Origin: Stygiobacter electus
GTDB taxonomy: Bacteria; Bacteroidota; Ignavibacteria; Ignavibacteriales; Melioribacteraceae
Length of the DNA stretch: 64,000 nt
NCBI GenBank assembly: GCA_029210465.1
Contig: JARGDL010000015.1
Coordinates: forward strand, 1-64,000
Direction of reading: 5' to 3'
In this document: positions 9,023 through 19,500 of the stretch, in pieces
Numbering within the stretch: position 1 is the first letter of the stretch
How the letters are laid out: every line of letters begins with the position of its first letter
The notes under the pieces: generated by a model
What the model was told of the DNA's origin: nothing
What the model saw: the letters and a program-made list of their open reading frames with translations, nothing else
Database searches by the model: none
Made by a program: the position numbers and the translations under genes

Positions 9023-11089
9023 TCACTTCATTTTTACTCTAAAATCAACTATGTAATATTTATCATCTTCTGCTAAAACTAATGGATTAATATCAAACTC
9101 TTTAATAGAAGAATTTTCTAAAAACATTCGAATTGTATTTTTGATAATTTGTTTTAATACTTCAATATCAGAAGGTTTTTCACCGCGAATGCCTTTTAGG
9201 ATTTTTCCAATTTTTGTTTCGTTTATTAATGCATCAATATCAGCTTCGCAAGAATAACATGACTTTATTGAAGTGTCTTCATAAATTTCAACATATTTCC
9301 CGCCACTTCCAAACATTATAATTGGACCAAAAGAGTTGTCAAAAAATCCGCCAATTAATAATTCATGTTTGGGTTTTACATATTGTTGAATTAAAAAATT
9401 TTCAACATCAAGTCCCTTTAAAGAAAAATTATTTTTTATTTCTTCTGATGCTTGAATTAATTCTTCTTTAGATTTTATATCCAACTTAATAGCTTTCATT
9501 TCAGATTTGTGAATTACATTTTTGTTTATTCCTTTTATCACAAGTGGAAAATTATCAACAGTATAATTTTTAATTTCGTTTGCTTCAACAATTTCACTAC
9601 GAACTATTGGCAAATTATATTTTTTAGCTAATTCAACAATTTCTTCTTGAGTTAAATATCCATCGGTATAAATTTCATTATTTGATTTAACATTAATCAA
9701 GTTTAGATATTCACTTTTATTTTTTTGAATTTTTACTTTGGCTTTTTCATGAAATAAAATATTTGAAATTACTTTTGCTGGTTCTTCAGGATTTCTGAAT
9801 AGTGGCAATTTTTTTTGAGAAGAATTTCTATACTTTTGCCAAAATTCAGGCAAAGGCATTACTACTTGATAAATTGGTTTTTCCGAATTAATTGAATAAA
9901 CGCTTTCGATTACATCAAATGGTTCAACCATAACTGGTTCAACAAAAATTGAAATTACAGCATCAACATTATCATCCTTCAAAATAATTTCATTAACTTT
10001 TTTATAAATCTCTGCATCTCCACCAGGCAAAAGATCAATTGGATTTTCAACACTACCTTCAGGATGCACAATTTCTCTCAATTTATTTTTCGTTTCATTT
10101 GACAATTCAGCTAATATTAAATTTTCTTTTTCGAGTGCATCAACAGCAAGAATTGCCGGTCCCCCCGCATTTGTTACTACTGCAATTTTATTCCCTTTTG
10201 GTAAAGTAAAATTTTCAAATCCTTTTGCAGTATTAAATAATTCATTTAAATCATCAGTACGAATTATTCCAAATTGTTTTAATAATGCATCAACAATTTT
10301 ATCTTTACTGCTTAAAGCACCTGTGTGCGATGAAGCGGCTTTCATTCCGCTTTTGGTCTTTCCTGCTTTTAGAATTATTGTTGGCTTAGTTATTTCATTT
10401 TTAATAAATGGTAATAAAAAATTTTTACCATCAACAAAACTTTCCAAATAAAAAGTCATCGTTTGAATATTGCTATCATTTTGCCAAAAATTTAATATAT
10501 CATTTTCATTTACATCAGCTTTATTACCAACACTTATAAAATGAGCAAACTTGATATCTGTTTCTCTTAATGAATTTAACACAGCTGCACCCAAAGCACC
10601 ACTTTGAGATAAGAATCCTGTTGAACCTTTTTCTGGTTTTTCTGCTACAAAAGTTGCATTCAATTTAATTTCATCCAGTGTGTTAATTACACCCATACAA
10701 TTTGGACCTACTAACCTTGCACCTTCATTTTTAATTTTTTCCAGAATTCTTTTTTCTGCTTCTTCTCCAGCTTTACCAATTTCTTTAAATCCCGCAGTTA
10801 TTAAAGTTATTGACTTGACTTTTTTTTGTAACAGCTGATCAACTGTTTCTTCTGCAAATTGTTTTGGAACAACTACAATTGCTAAATCAATAATATCATC
10901 AACATCATTAATTGAATGAAAACATTTGAATCCTAAAATTTCATCTGCCTTTGGATTAACAGGAAAAACTTTTCCGTTGAAACCATAAATTTTAATTGTC
11001 TTTAATAATTCATAACCAATGCTTTTTTCTTTGGTAGATGCTCCCGCGATACAAATTGATTTTGGATAAAAAAATTTTTTTAGATTCAT
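9023..11089 (-). CDS. ADP-forming acyl/acetyl-CoA synthetase, fused subunits
   Basis: This 688-residue protein has a CoA-binding Rossmann domain (about 1-130), a succinyl-CoA-ligase-like domain with the phospho-histidine H255 in SSHTGALS, and a C-terminal ATP-grasp domain (about 470-688). The order matches fused alpha-beta ADP-forming acetate-CoA ligases, which interconvert acyl-CoA and acid with ATP formation. No GNAT domain is attached, unlike Pat-type lysine acetyltransferases. The N-terminal IAGASTKEKSIG loop is typical of the family. It is transcribed divergently from the lipid kinase. Confidence 0.88.
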   Translation of the reverse strand: MNLKKFFYPKSICIAGASTKEKSIGYELLKTIKIYGFNGKVFPVNPKADEILGFKCFHSINDVDDIIDLAIVVVPKQFAEETVDQLLQKKVKSITLITAGFKEIGKAGEEAEKRILEKIKNEGARLVGPNCMGVINTLDEIKLNATFVAEKPEKGSTGFLSQSGALGAAVLNSLRETDIKFAHFISVGNKADVNENDILNFWQNDSNIQTMTFYLESFVDGKNFLLPFIKNEITKPTIILKAGKTKSGMKAASSHTGALSSKDKIVDALLKQFGIIRTDDLNELFNTAKGFENFTLPKGNKIAVVTNAGGPAILAVDALEKENLILAELSNETKNKLREIVHPEGSVENPIDLLPGGDAEIYKKVNEIILKDDNVDAVISIFVEPVMVEPFDVIESVYSINSEKPIYQVVMPLPEFWQKYRNSSQKKLPLFRNPEEPAKVISNILFHEKAKVKIQKNKSEYLNLINVKSNNEIYTDGYLTQEEIVELAKKYNLPIVRSEIVEANEIKNYTVDNFPLVIKGINKNVIHKSEMKAIKLDIKSKEELIQASEEIKNNFSLKGLDVENFLIQQYVKPKHELLIGGFFDNSFGPIIMFGSGGKYVEIYEDTSIKSCYSCEADIDALINETKIGKILKGIRGEKPSDIEVLKQIIKNTIRMFLENSSIKEFDINPLVLAEDDKYYIVDFRVKMK

Positions 11090-11178
11090 TCAACACCATC
11101 ATTTTTATTTATTGAACAAAATTTAATAATATTTTGAATTGTTTATATTTATTAAATTTCATTGAAAAATATTAACGG

Positions 11179-11364
11179 ATTCATCAAATAGAAAAAGAAA
11201 ATGATAATATTGCAATAACAGTTTGTCCAATTTGTAAATTAAAAACTGCAATTTTACTTGATTATAAAGAAACTGAAAAAATTTTAATTTACATATGCCA
11301 AGCTTGTGGATATGTATTTAGCAAAAGAAATACCACCATACACAAAAACAACAATGAGAATTAA
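11179..11364 (+). CDS. Possible small zinc-ribbon protein, no ATG start
   Basis: An open frame of about 61 codons ends at a TAA two bases before the lipid kinase start. It encodes a plausible mini-protein with two cysteine pairs, CPIC and CQACGY, separated by a short strand-like segment, as in a zinc ribbon. No ATG, GTG or TTG is available in frame after the preceding stop at 11173; the only candidates are ATT codons. It may use a rare start, be a decayed N-terminally truncated gene, or contain a sequencing error. The coding-like composition and abutment to the next gene argue that it is, or recently was, translated. Confidence 0.35.
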   Translation: MHQIEKENDNIAITVCPICKLKTAILLDYKETEKILIYICQACGYVFSKRNTTIHKNNNEN

Positions 11365-11366
11365 TC

Positions 11367-12296
11367 TTGAAACGTATTTCATTCATAATTCATGGAAAAC
11401 ATTTAAGAAAAAAATTAATTCAGTATGAAGCTGAAAAATATTTTTCAAAAGAATTTTTTACAGAATATTATATTACTAAAGCTCACAAGTCTGCTGAAGA
11501 TTTAGCAGAAAAAATTGTCAAATCAAAAACAGATTATTTAATTGCTGTTGGCGGTGATGGAACTATCCATGAAGTAATAAATGGCGTAATGAAAATTCCA
11601 AAAGAAGAAAGAGAAAATTTAATTATTGGTTTATTACCATTAGGCAGCGGAAATGATTTTGCAAGAACATTAAAACTATCACGAAAAATTTCTGATTTAA
11701 AAAACTTAATTAATGATAATAAATATCTCGAAATTGACGTTGGAAAAATTGAACATAAAAACTTAGCAGATCAAAATACTATTACATATTTCATAAATAT
11801 TGCTGGTGTTGGATTAGATGCCGATGTTGCAAAAAAAGTAAATGAGGGTAATAAAAACTATGGACCAAATATTTCTTTCTTTTGGGCCACAATAAAATCA
11901 TTCTTAAATTATCAAAAAAAGAAAATACGTTTAACCACCGAAGAAGATTTTTATGAAGGGAATACTTTGCTTGTTACATTTGCAAACGCTAAATATTTTG
12001 GAAGCGGATTAGGAATTGCACCGCATGCAAAAGTTAATGATGGAAAAATTTCTGTTACCCTTGTTGGCGAAGTTTCAATTTATGATTACTTAAAAAATTT
12101 TTTCAACTTGAGAAAATGTGAAAAAATAGATCACCCAATGATAAATTATTTTTATGCTAAAAAAATTATAGTAGAATCAAACGATGATTGCTTCATTGAA
12201 GCCGATGGCGAGTTTATCGGAAAAACTCCACTTAAAGTCGAAATGCTAAATCAAGAAATTAAATTTCTAACAGATTTTCACATAAGAGTCTTTTAA
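11367..12296 (+). CDS. Diacylglycerol kinase-family lipid kinase (YegS/BmrU-like)
   Basis: This 309-residue protein has the DAGK catalytic signature GGDGT at 62-66 (LIAVGGDGTIHEVINGVM), the LPLGSGNDFARTL substrate loop, and the C-terminal beta-sandwich with GSGLGIAPHAKVNDG and EADGEFIG. It phosphorylates a lipid alcohol, probably diacylglycerol or a sphingolipid-like base, at the membrane. The start codon is TTG; the next in-frame ATG would delete the nucleotide-binding loop. It follows the small cysteine-rich frame by two bases. Confidence 0.9.
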   Translation: MKRISFIIHGKHLRKKLIQYEAEKYFSKEFFTEYYITKAHKSAEDLAEKIVKSKTDYLIAVGGDGTIHEVINGVMKIPKEERENLIIGLLPLGSGNDFARTLKLSRKISDLKNLINDNKYLEIDVGKIEHKNLADQNTITYFINIAGVGLDADVAKKVNEGNKNYGPNISFFWATIKSFLNYQKKKIRLTTEEDFYEGNTLLVTFANAKYFGSGLGIAPHAKVNDGKISVTLVGEVSIYDYLKNFFNLRKCEKIDHPMINYFYAKKIIVESNDDCFIEADGEFIGKTPLKVEMLNQEIKFLTDFHIRVF

Positions 12297-12392
12297 GTTA
12301 AAATTTAACACACATATTTTTGAATAGGGCTAATATTTTTTTTATAATACAGATGCTAATTATGAATTTTTTTAATTAATGAAAGGTGAAAT

Positions 12393-13385
12393 ATGTTAAG
12401 CTATAAAGAACTTGGGTTAGTAAACTCAAAAGAGCTTTTTGCAAAAGCTGTTAAAGGCGGATATGCGATACCAGCTTTTAATTTTAATAATCTCGAACAA
12501 CTTCAGGCAATAATTGCTGCATGCGTTGAAACAAAATCTCCTGTTATTTTACAAGTTTCAAGTGGTGCAAGAAAATATGCTAACCAAACATTACTAAAAC
12601 ACTTAGCCAAAGGTGCTGTAGATTATGCACACGAATTAGGCTATGACATCCCGATCGTTCTTCATCTTGATCATGGCGATACTTTCGAACTTTGCAAATC
12701 ATGCGTTGAATCTGGTTTTTCTTCTGTTATGATTGATGGTTCTCATCATCCTTATGAAAAAAATGTTGAATTAACTGCACAAGTAGTTGAATATGCACAT
12801 AAATATGATGTAACTGTTGAAGGTGAACTTGGTGTTTTAGCAGGAATTGAAGATGAAGTTTCAAGCGAAGTGTCACACTACACAAAACCGGAAGAAGTTG
12901 AAGACTTTGTTAAAAAAACAGGTGTTGATTCATTAGCAATTTCAATTGGAACATCTCACGGCGCAAATAAATTTACACCAGAACAATGCACAAGAAATGA
13001 AGATGGAATTTTAATTCCACCACCTTTACGTTTCGATATTCTTGAAGAAGTTGAAAAAAGAATTCCCGGATTTCCAATTGTATTGCATGGTGCTTCTTCT
13101 GTACCAGCAGAGTTAATAAAAATAATTAACTCTAATGGAGGAAAATTAAAAGATGCAGTTGGAATTCCTGAAGAACAATTAAGAAGAGCTGCAAAATCAG
13201 CTGTTTGCAAAGTCAATATAGATTCCGATGGTCGTTTAGCAATGACTGCCGCAATTAGAAAAGTATTTAATGAAAATCCAGCTGAATTTGACCCACGTAA
13301 ATATTTAGGACCAGCTCGCGATGCATTAAAAGAACTTTACAAACATAAAATCATTAATGTTTTAGGTAGTGCTGGAAAAGCTTAG
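12393..13385 (+). CDS. fba: Class II fructose-bisphosphate aldolase
   Basis: This 330-residue zinc-dependent aldolase of glycolysis/gluconeogenesis cleaves fructose 1,6-bisphosphate to two triose phosphates. Visible residues are the catalytic aspartate and zinc ligand in HLDHGD (D93, H94), GSHHPYE (117-122), the VEGELG segment (E143/E145), H189 in GTSHG and H232 in VLHGAS. Length fits the shorter class IIA/IIB cytosolic enzymes. AAAGGTG lies before the ATG. Its transcript should end at the palindromic terminator about 130 bases downstream. Confidence 0.95.
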   Translation: MLSYKELGLVNSKELFAKAVKGGYAIPAFNFNNLEQLQAIIAACVETKSPVILQVSSGARKYANQTLLKHLAKGAVDYAHELGYDIPIVLHLDHGDTFELCKSCVESGFSSVMIDGSHHPYEKNVELTAQVVEYAHKYDVTVEGELGVLAGIEDEVSSEVSHYTKPEEVEDFVKKTGVDSLAISIGTSHGANKFTPEQCTRNEDGILIPPPLRFDILEEVEKRIPGFPIVLHGASSVPAELIKIINSNGGKLKDAVGIPEEQLRRAAKSAVCKVNIDSDGRLAMTAAIRKVFNENPAEFDPRKYLGPARDALKELYKHKIINVLGSAGKA

Positions 13386-13422
13386 TGAGATTATTAATTG
13401 AGGCTTAAAAAAATCAGTTACA

Positions 13423-13470
13423 TGTCATCTTTCGACCTGCCTGATGCAGGCAGACAAGCTCAAGATGACA
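13423..13470. repeat. REP-like nested palindrome (copy 1)
   Basis: TGTCATCTT and AAGATGACA bracket an inner CTGCCTG / CAGGCAG pair. The same outer arms and neighbouring CAAGCTCAAGATGAC wording recur at 55694-55722 and 62862-62889, always in intergenic DNA. It is a short dispersed palindromic repeat. Confidence 0.75.
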
Positions 13471-13513
13471 TTATTTAATTAGTATTTTTTCAAGTTGTTA
13501 ACTATTATAAAAA

Positions 13514-13547
13514 GAAAGGCGTTCAATTGAACGCCTTTTCTTTTTTA
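13514..13547 (+). terminator. Bidirectional intrinsic terminator (fba / T9SS gene)
   Basis: A perfect palindrome built on GGCGTTCAATTGAACGCC, flanked by A-rich and T-rich runs on both sides, lies between two convergent genes. It should stop transcription from fba on the plus strand and from the five-gene secretion operon on the minus strand. Confidence 0.85.
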
Positions 13548-13565
13548 AAATAAATGTTACAAACT

Positions 13566-15458
13566 TTATTTCAAGAGTAACATTTTTCTTGTTTCGTTGA
13601 ATTTACCAGCTTGAATAGTGTAGAAATAAACACCACTAGTTAATTTGCTTGCATCAAAATCAAAAGCATAAGAACCAGCTTTTAGGTTTTGATTAACTAA
13701 TGTTGAAACTTCTTGACCTAATACGTTATACACTTTCAAACTAACCATTTCATCTTTTGGAATAGCAAATCTAATTGTTGTTGTAGGGTTAAATGGATTT
13801 GGATAGTTCTGTTCAAGTGAGTAATTAGTTGGCAATCCATTTTCAAGATCGCGAATGTCACTTAAACCAGCTGGCCAACTTTCAACTTGATCAGATTTGT
13901 CAGCTTTATCTGTCCATTTATCATTTGGAGCAGTGTATGGTTGTGTAAATTTGCTTGGTCCAGTTTGAGGAATATATCTTACACGATAAGCATTTTTACC
14001 AAAACCAGCTTCTTCAATTTTCCAAGAATTATCTGCAGCTCTTTGAATTCCATAACGATATTCAAATGCATTGAATGCAGGTCCTTTTACAGTTAAAGTA
14101 CCTTCATAAATTTTATCGCCATCAGGATCTTTCATTTCAAATTCTGTCATTTCATCTTTATCAACCCAACCCATAATTCTTGCAAACAATGGTTGTTCAG
14201 CAATCCAGTAAAGTTTATCTTCTGCTTTCATTGGAATAGCAATTTTAGTAGGATCGAAAGCATCTTTCATATCAACACGGAATTTAATGCTAACAGATGT
14301 ACCTTCTGGAATTATAAATGCTGGATGAACATCATCATAATATGCTTTTGGTTCTTCTTGGTTTGGTAAACCTTTGAATGTTACAGTTCTGTTTCCACCA
14401 CCCATTGATAAAGGTCTTTCCCAACCATCAGTCCAAATACCAGGATTTTTTAATACAACATAATATTTATATTCTTGAGTAGAAGGAACTTCGGTTTTCA
14501 AAAATTGAACTAATAGGAACCAGTTTGAAGGTCTCAAGAAATCTTGTTGCATTACTGAACGTTCTTTATCAGTATCGCTCCAACCATTAAATCCACCTCT
14601 TATTTGAAGCACATCATTTGCAGGATCATAAACTTTTAATCTTTCTAACACACTCATATCTACAGAAAAAGAAATGACACCATCTTTAATTTCAACGTTT
14701 GGATTTTTGTTATTCCAGAAACGTGTAACTGTGTTGGCACCATCAACTACACCATAAATTCTGTTTTTATCACCGCCAAAGTAATCTGTACCTTCGTTGA
14801 TTGATTCCCATGTACCATTGCTTGGAGTATTAACACTGTAAATAAATTTGTAAATTAAAAGGTCACCACTTTTAATGTCTGCACCAGCAGATGTTTTTGA
14901 AACTTTAACAGAATAAACTTTATCTCCATCTGGATCGGTCATTTCAACTGCACTAGTACCCCAATCTGTAAAGTTACCAGCGACATAAACTTTTCCACTT
15001 GTTGGATTAAAACCAGTTTTGATTGGCAGAGTCATATCAACATTAAAAGTCACTTCTGTTGCAACTTTGGTATAATCGCCTCCGTTAAAGAAACTTGTTG
15101 GAAGAACTTTATCACCTGTAACAACAGCAGAACGATTGTCTGATAAAGTTTCCCAACCGCCATTAGCAATACCAGCACCATGGCTAAAATATTTAAAGAA
15201 TAATTTGTTTGTTCCGGCTTCTAATTTCGCAGCAGGGACATCAACAACAGCAGAGAAAACGCCTGAACCGTCATTTGTTAAATCTGTTTCTCCCCAATCG
15301 TTAAAGTTACCACGTACAGTAACTTTATCGGTGCTTGCCATTCTTTCTTGGTTAATTTCAATTCTCATATCAACCGAGAAAGTAACCTTATAGGTTTGAG
15401 CAAAAGAAACAGAAAAAGAAAGAAACATTAGAGAGACTAGTAGGGCTATTTTTTTCAT
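13566..15458 (-). CDS. T9SS-secreted protein with beta-sandwich repeats and sorting tail
   Basis: This 630-residue protein has a signal peptide ending near SFAQ, then three or more ~110-residue repeats beginning V-x-F-S/N-V-D-M and containing GNFNDWG (about 52), GNFTDWG (about 163) and GGFNGWSD, which resembles starch-binding/E-set sandwich modules. The last ~85 residues are a type A T9SS sorting domain (NYPNPFNPTTTIRF, VYNVLGQEV, SGVYFYTI). It should be exported through the Sec system and then by the T9SS to the cell surface. It is the last gene of the operon. A glycan-binding role is plausible but unproven. Confidence 0.87.
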   Translation of the reverse strand: MKKIALLVSLMFLSFSVSFAQTYKVTFSVDMRIEINQERMASTDKVTVRGNFNDWGETDLTNDGSGVFSAVVDVPAAKLEAGTNKLFFKYFSHGAGIANGGWETLSDNRSAVVTGDKVLPTSFFNGGDYTKVATEVTFNVDMTLPIKTGFNPTSGKVYVAGNFTDWGTSAVEMTDPDGDKVYSVKVSKTSAGADIKSGDLLIYKFIYSVNTPSNGTWESINEGTDYFGGDKNRIYGVVDGANTVTRFWNNKNPNVEIKDGVISFSVDMSVLERLKVYDPANDVLQIRGGFNGWSDTDKERSVMQQDFLRPSNWFLLVQFLKTEVPSTQEYKYYVVLKNPGIWTDGWERPLSMGGGNRTVTFKGLPNQEEPKAYYDDVHPAFIIPEGTSVSIKFRVDMKDAFDPTKIAIPMKAEDKLYWIAEQPLFARIMGWVDKDEMTEFEMKDPDGDKIYEGTLTVKGPAFNAFEYRYGIQRAADNSWKIEEAGFGKNAYRVRYIPQTGPSKFTQPYTAPNDKWTDKADKSDQVESWPAGLSDIRDLENGLPTNYSLEQNYPNPFNPTTTIRFAIPKDEMVSLKVYNVLGQEVSTLVNQNLKAGSYAFDFDASKLTSGVYFYTIQAGKFNETRKMLLLK

Positions 15459-15529
15459 TGTGCCTCCATTTTAGTTAGTTATTAGTTTGTTTTTTATTTG
15501 TAGTGGAAATTATCATTTTTCACCTTAAA

Positions 15530-16555
15530 TTAAAAGCCCAGCATAATAGAAAAGCTGTGCATGTTATCTAAAAATTTTAACTGTTGGTAAGAATAATCAA
15601 CAGATATTTTGAAAAATCCTAATCCATCATATTTAATTCCTGCACCAAGAGTTAAACCTTCTTGTGTATCTTTCAAGAATAAAGTTTTATAACCGCCTCT
15701 TAGAGAAATCAAATCGTTAAACAAAGAAATTTCACTTCCAACGTTAACCCATTGATTATTATCATTAGGATGAGTTGCATCTATTGCTAAAGTTAAACGA
15801 TGTTCATCAAGAATTTTAAAATCGCGTGAAATCCCAATTTGTAATCTTAATGGCAATTCAAATTTATCTGTTTTATAGAAAGCATCAATCGTTTGATTAT
15901 TACCAGCACGCTGGGGGTCTGGATCATGGCGAATTAATAAATCATCACCAGACATTTGCATTTTTGATCCATAGTTTGAAATGCTTGATGCGAATTTTAT
16001 ACCGTAAAATGGAGTTGTAAAAATTGTTCCAATATCAAACGCAATTCCAGATGCACTTGAATTATAAATCGATTCTCTTATGTATTTCACATTTGCACCA
16101 ACTGCAAAATTTTCAGTAATAAATTTTGCATAAGATAGAGTAAAAGCATAACTACCTGCTGAAAACTTTTCACCTGTACCTTCGGGTAAAAATTCTGTTG
16201 TTACATCCATATCCCCAACATTTAAAGCAGTAACGCTTGCACCAAATGTTCCGTAGTCACCTGCAGGTATAACAAAACCAAAGTAATTAATATTTATATC
16301 GGCAAACATTTTAGTGTAAGTAAATAATGTTTGAGTTTCATTAACACTTGCAATACCTGCTGGATTCCAATAGATAGCAGAAACGTCATTTGCTACTGAG
16401 CTATAAGCACCACCCATTGCATTTGCTCTTGCACCAACGCCGATACTAAGAAACTTAGCGGCTGTTGTACCTGTTTTAGTAACAGTTTGTGCAAGGATTG
16501 GCTGCATAATAAAAGCAGCCAATATTAAAGTCATTATTAATTTTTTATTTATCAT
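15530..16555 (-). CDS. PorV/PorQ family outer-membrane protein
   Basis: This 341-residue protein has a signal peptide and the PorV/PorQ N-terminal signature SIGVGARANAMGGAYSSVANDVSAIYWNPAG. The rest alternates short beta strands, consistent with an FadL-like barrel ending in aromatic residues (SFSIMLGF). PorV binds T9SS clients and delivers them to the attachment complex. Its place between two probable T9SS cargo genes suggests a dedicated cargo shuttle for this operon rather than the global PorV, though that is inference. Confidence 0.86.
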   Translation of the reverse strand: MINKKLIMTLILAAFIMQPILAQTVTKTGTTAAKFLSIGVGARANAMGGAYSSVANDVSAIYWNPAGIASVNETQTLFTYTKMFADININYFGFVIPAGDYGTFGASVTALNVGDMDVTTEFLPEGTGEKFSAGSYAFTLSYAKFITENFAVGANVKYIRESIYNSSASGIAFDIGTIFTTPFYGIKFASSISNYGSKMQMSGDDLLIRHDPDPQRAGNNQTIDAFYKTDKFELPLRLQIGISRDFKILDEHRLTLAIDATHPNDNNQWVNVGSEISLFNDLISLRGGYKTLFLKDTQEGLTLGAGIKYDGLGFFKISVDYSYQQLKFLDNMHSFSIMLGF

Positions 16556-16583
16556 AATTAAATTCCTTTTATCTCGTTCATCA

Positions 16584-19500
16584 TTATTTAATTATTGCAA
16601 ATTTGCCGATTTTTTCTCCAATACCCGGAGCTTCAATGTGATAAACATAAACACCATAAGCTACATTTAAATTATCTTTGGTCAACATTTTCCATTCTTC
16701 TGTTCCATTATTGAATGGACTATCATGCTCAATGATATCAACAAGTTCTCCGTTTACTGTGAAAATTCTAATAGTACATTTATTTGGTAAATGAGTAAAA
16801 TGTAACGAACGAGGACCACGTCCACTTGAATATGGATTTTTTGGTTCCCACATTGCAGAAGCAACATAAGGATTTGGAACTACTTTAACTTTCTCAAGTT
16901 CCTGTTTTGCTAATTCTAAATCAATTCTTCCACTTTTAGCAACAAAACGGAATACGTCTGATGATAAGAATGGCTTTTTCAATTTTAATTCTATTTTATC
17001 GCCGGCTTTTGGTAAACGTGTTCCCAATGTTTGACTTGGAGTATCATACAAATAGAACCACCATGTATAAACTAATTTTCCTGTTTTATCCGGCTCTAAG
17101 AAAATTATTCTATCTCTTATTGCACCAGTTGTACTTAATACACCATCATTGCCATCAATTTCTATAAATGCAAAATCAATATATTTATTTGTGCTTAAGT
17201 TGAAAACCTTAAAGTTGGTTTTCTTTGATGGGAAAGTGTTAGTACCAAGTTTCAGTTCTGTCGAAGTTCCAATTCCTACATCACCAAATTCAATTCTGTA
17301 ATCATTAGGTCTTTCTTCACCTATAAATCCACCACTTGCTTGGAATTTTTCAAAACGATAATCAACAATTTTTGGATCGTTCCAAACAGATACTGTTCTA
17401 TCTAATTCTACTCTTTTTTCATTAACAAATTTGAGTCTAAATCCATCAGTTAATGGTTGTTCATAATCTGTTGCAAGGATTCTACTTTTATTAATCAAAG
17501 TAACGCCAGCTGTTGAATCTCTCAAAGACCAATTTTTTGTTGTTAATGTATCTGGTTGTCCTAATCGTTTTGAAGGTTTAATTGTATCTTCGAATGTTAT
17601 ATTATAAACATGCCCTTCTTTAATTTTATTTATGTCAATAATTTCATAACTAACTAAACCGGAAGTAGTACCTTGTGCAAGTTGAATTTTACCTAAAGTT
17701 GGTGGAACATAACCTGAAGCTGGAGCTTCTGGTTTTATACGAACAACATTTTGACCAAGTTTAACTGAGCCATCAGCTTGTAAGGAAATACGAATAGGTG
17801 ATTCAGAAGGAGCTATTTCACCAGCAGGATAACCAAAATCGTAAGCAACTACTGCGTAGTAATAAGTAAATCCATTTTGAACAGTTGTGTCAACGAATGT
17901 ATGTTTAATTCCTGTATCGTTACCTAAATTATATTTCACGCCATCAATTCCAACGGGATCAAAACCTTTGATACCATCAACTAAATCAAATTGAGCAACA
18001 GGAACTTTAAATTGCAAATTGCCATAACCATTTGTAATTTTTTCCGCATCTTGAAATGCAGGATCTGAAGCACGATAAATTTTATATCCTTCAAAATCTC
18101 TTCCGTTTCCACCAATTGCATCTATATATTGATCGAAAGTGCTTTCAGCTATATCATCCCAATACAATGTTACTTTATTATTGCCTGCAATTGCCGTTAC
18201 ATTAGGAGCAATTGGTGCATTAGCAAATCTGTAATCATTATTATATGTTTCTTGAGCACGAACTCTTTTTCTTAAAATTTCTTTTTTACGATATTCTCCG
18301 TTAGGATCTGGAACAGGACCATTTGAAAATAAAACTGCAATTGAAATTGGTTCTGTTTGACCTGATTTTAATGGGAATAATCCAGATGAAACAAATAAAT
18401 CATATTCACCAGCAACAACTTCTTTCGGATCGTAGAATTTACCTGGTATCATAAAATCGAACCACATTTGTGCATCGCTATTAATATTTAAACCTCCTGC
18501 CGGGACATAATCTGCATTAGTAATACCAATTTGATCTGTTTCAGAAACATCTGTAACATCTATTTTGGGTTCGCCTGGTAATCCAAATCTTGCACCACTT
18601 GTGGGTTTACCATCATTTTCACCTGGATCGCCAGTATCAGGAACTCCATCTAAACCAACATCATCACGCAATGGATCCCAATCATAATCATTATCAATAC
18701 CATCGTCTCGAGCTTCATCAATCATGACATCTATACCATCATCAATACCTTCATCAATTGCTCCATTGTTGTCGTTATCAATTCCATCAGCATATTTTTT
18801 CCCTAAAGTTGAAGGAACTACATTGTATAAAACAACTTTATCATTAACTCTGTAACGATAATATGGTGCATCTTTAGCGGCTTCTGTAATCATTTGTTGT
18901 GTAATTACAGGACTGTTTTCTTCGCCATCATCATCGTTATCTATACCATCTTTGAAAGGCAGTCCAAGTTTATCGGATGTAACCTTTATTAAATGAACTT
19001 GACCTTTTTGGAAAGCATCAAGTGGTGGCCAAAGATTCCATTTATTTGTTGGAGACGATGCCTGATCAATCATTTGTTGAGTTACAACAGGTGAATTTTT
19101 TTCAACTTTGAAACGTGGATGTTTAGCTAACCATTCAGGATTTACAGGTTGAGCTATTCCGTCGGCATAAGTTACACCAACTTGAGTTCCAAATGGAATG
19201 TGAGTTTCATTTTCATCAATTAATCCATTTCCATTATCATCAATTTGATTATCTGGAATTTCACCAACAATCATATCAGCAGAAATAATATTATTCTGTT
19301 CTGGGCTATCGCCATCGTTATCAATTCTATCAACTGCATTTCCTGGTGTTTCAAGAAAAGTAACAGCAACCATTCCAACTGGATCGTTACCAAAGTTTGG
19401 AGCTTTATGGTCACTATCACGAGACCAAGCAATATCTTGGAGTAAGTCAAATTCAGAAATATCATCTTGTGAATCTCCATCGCCACCAACAAAATCTGCA

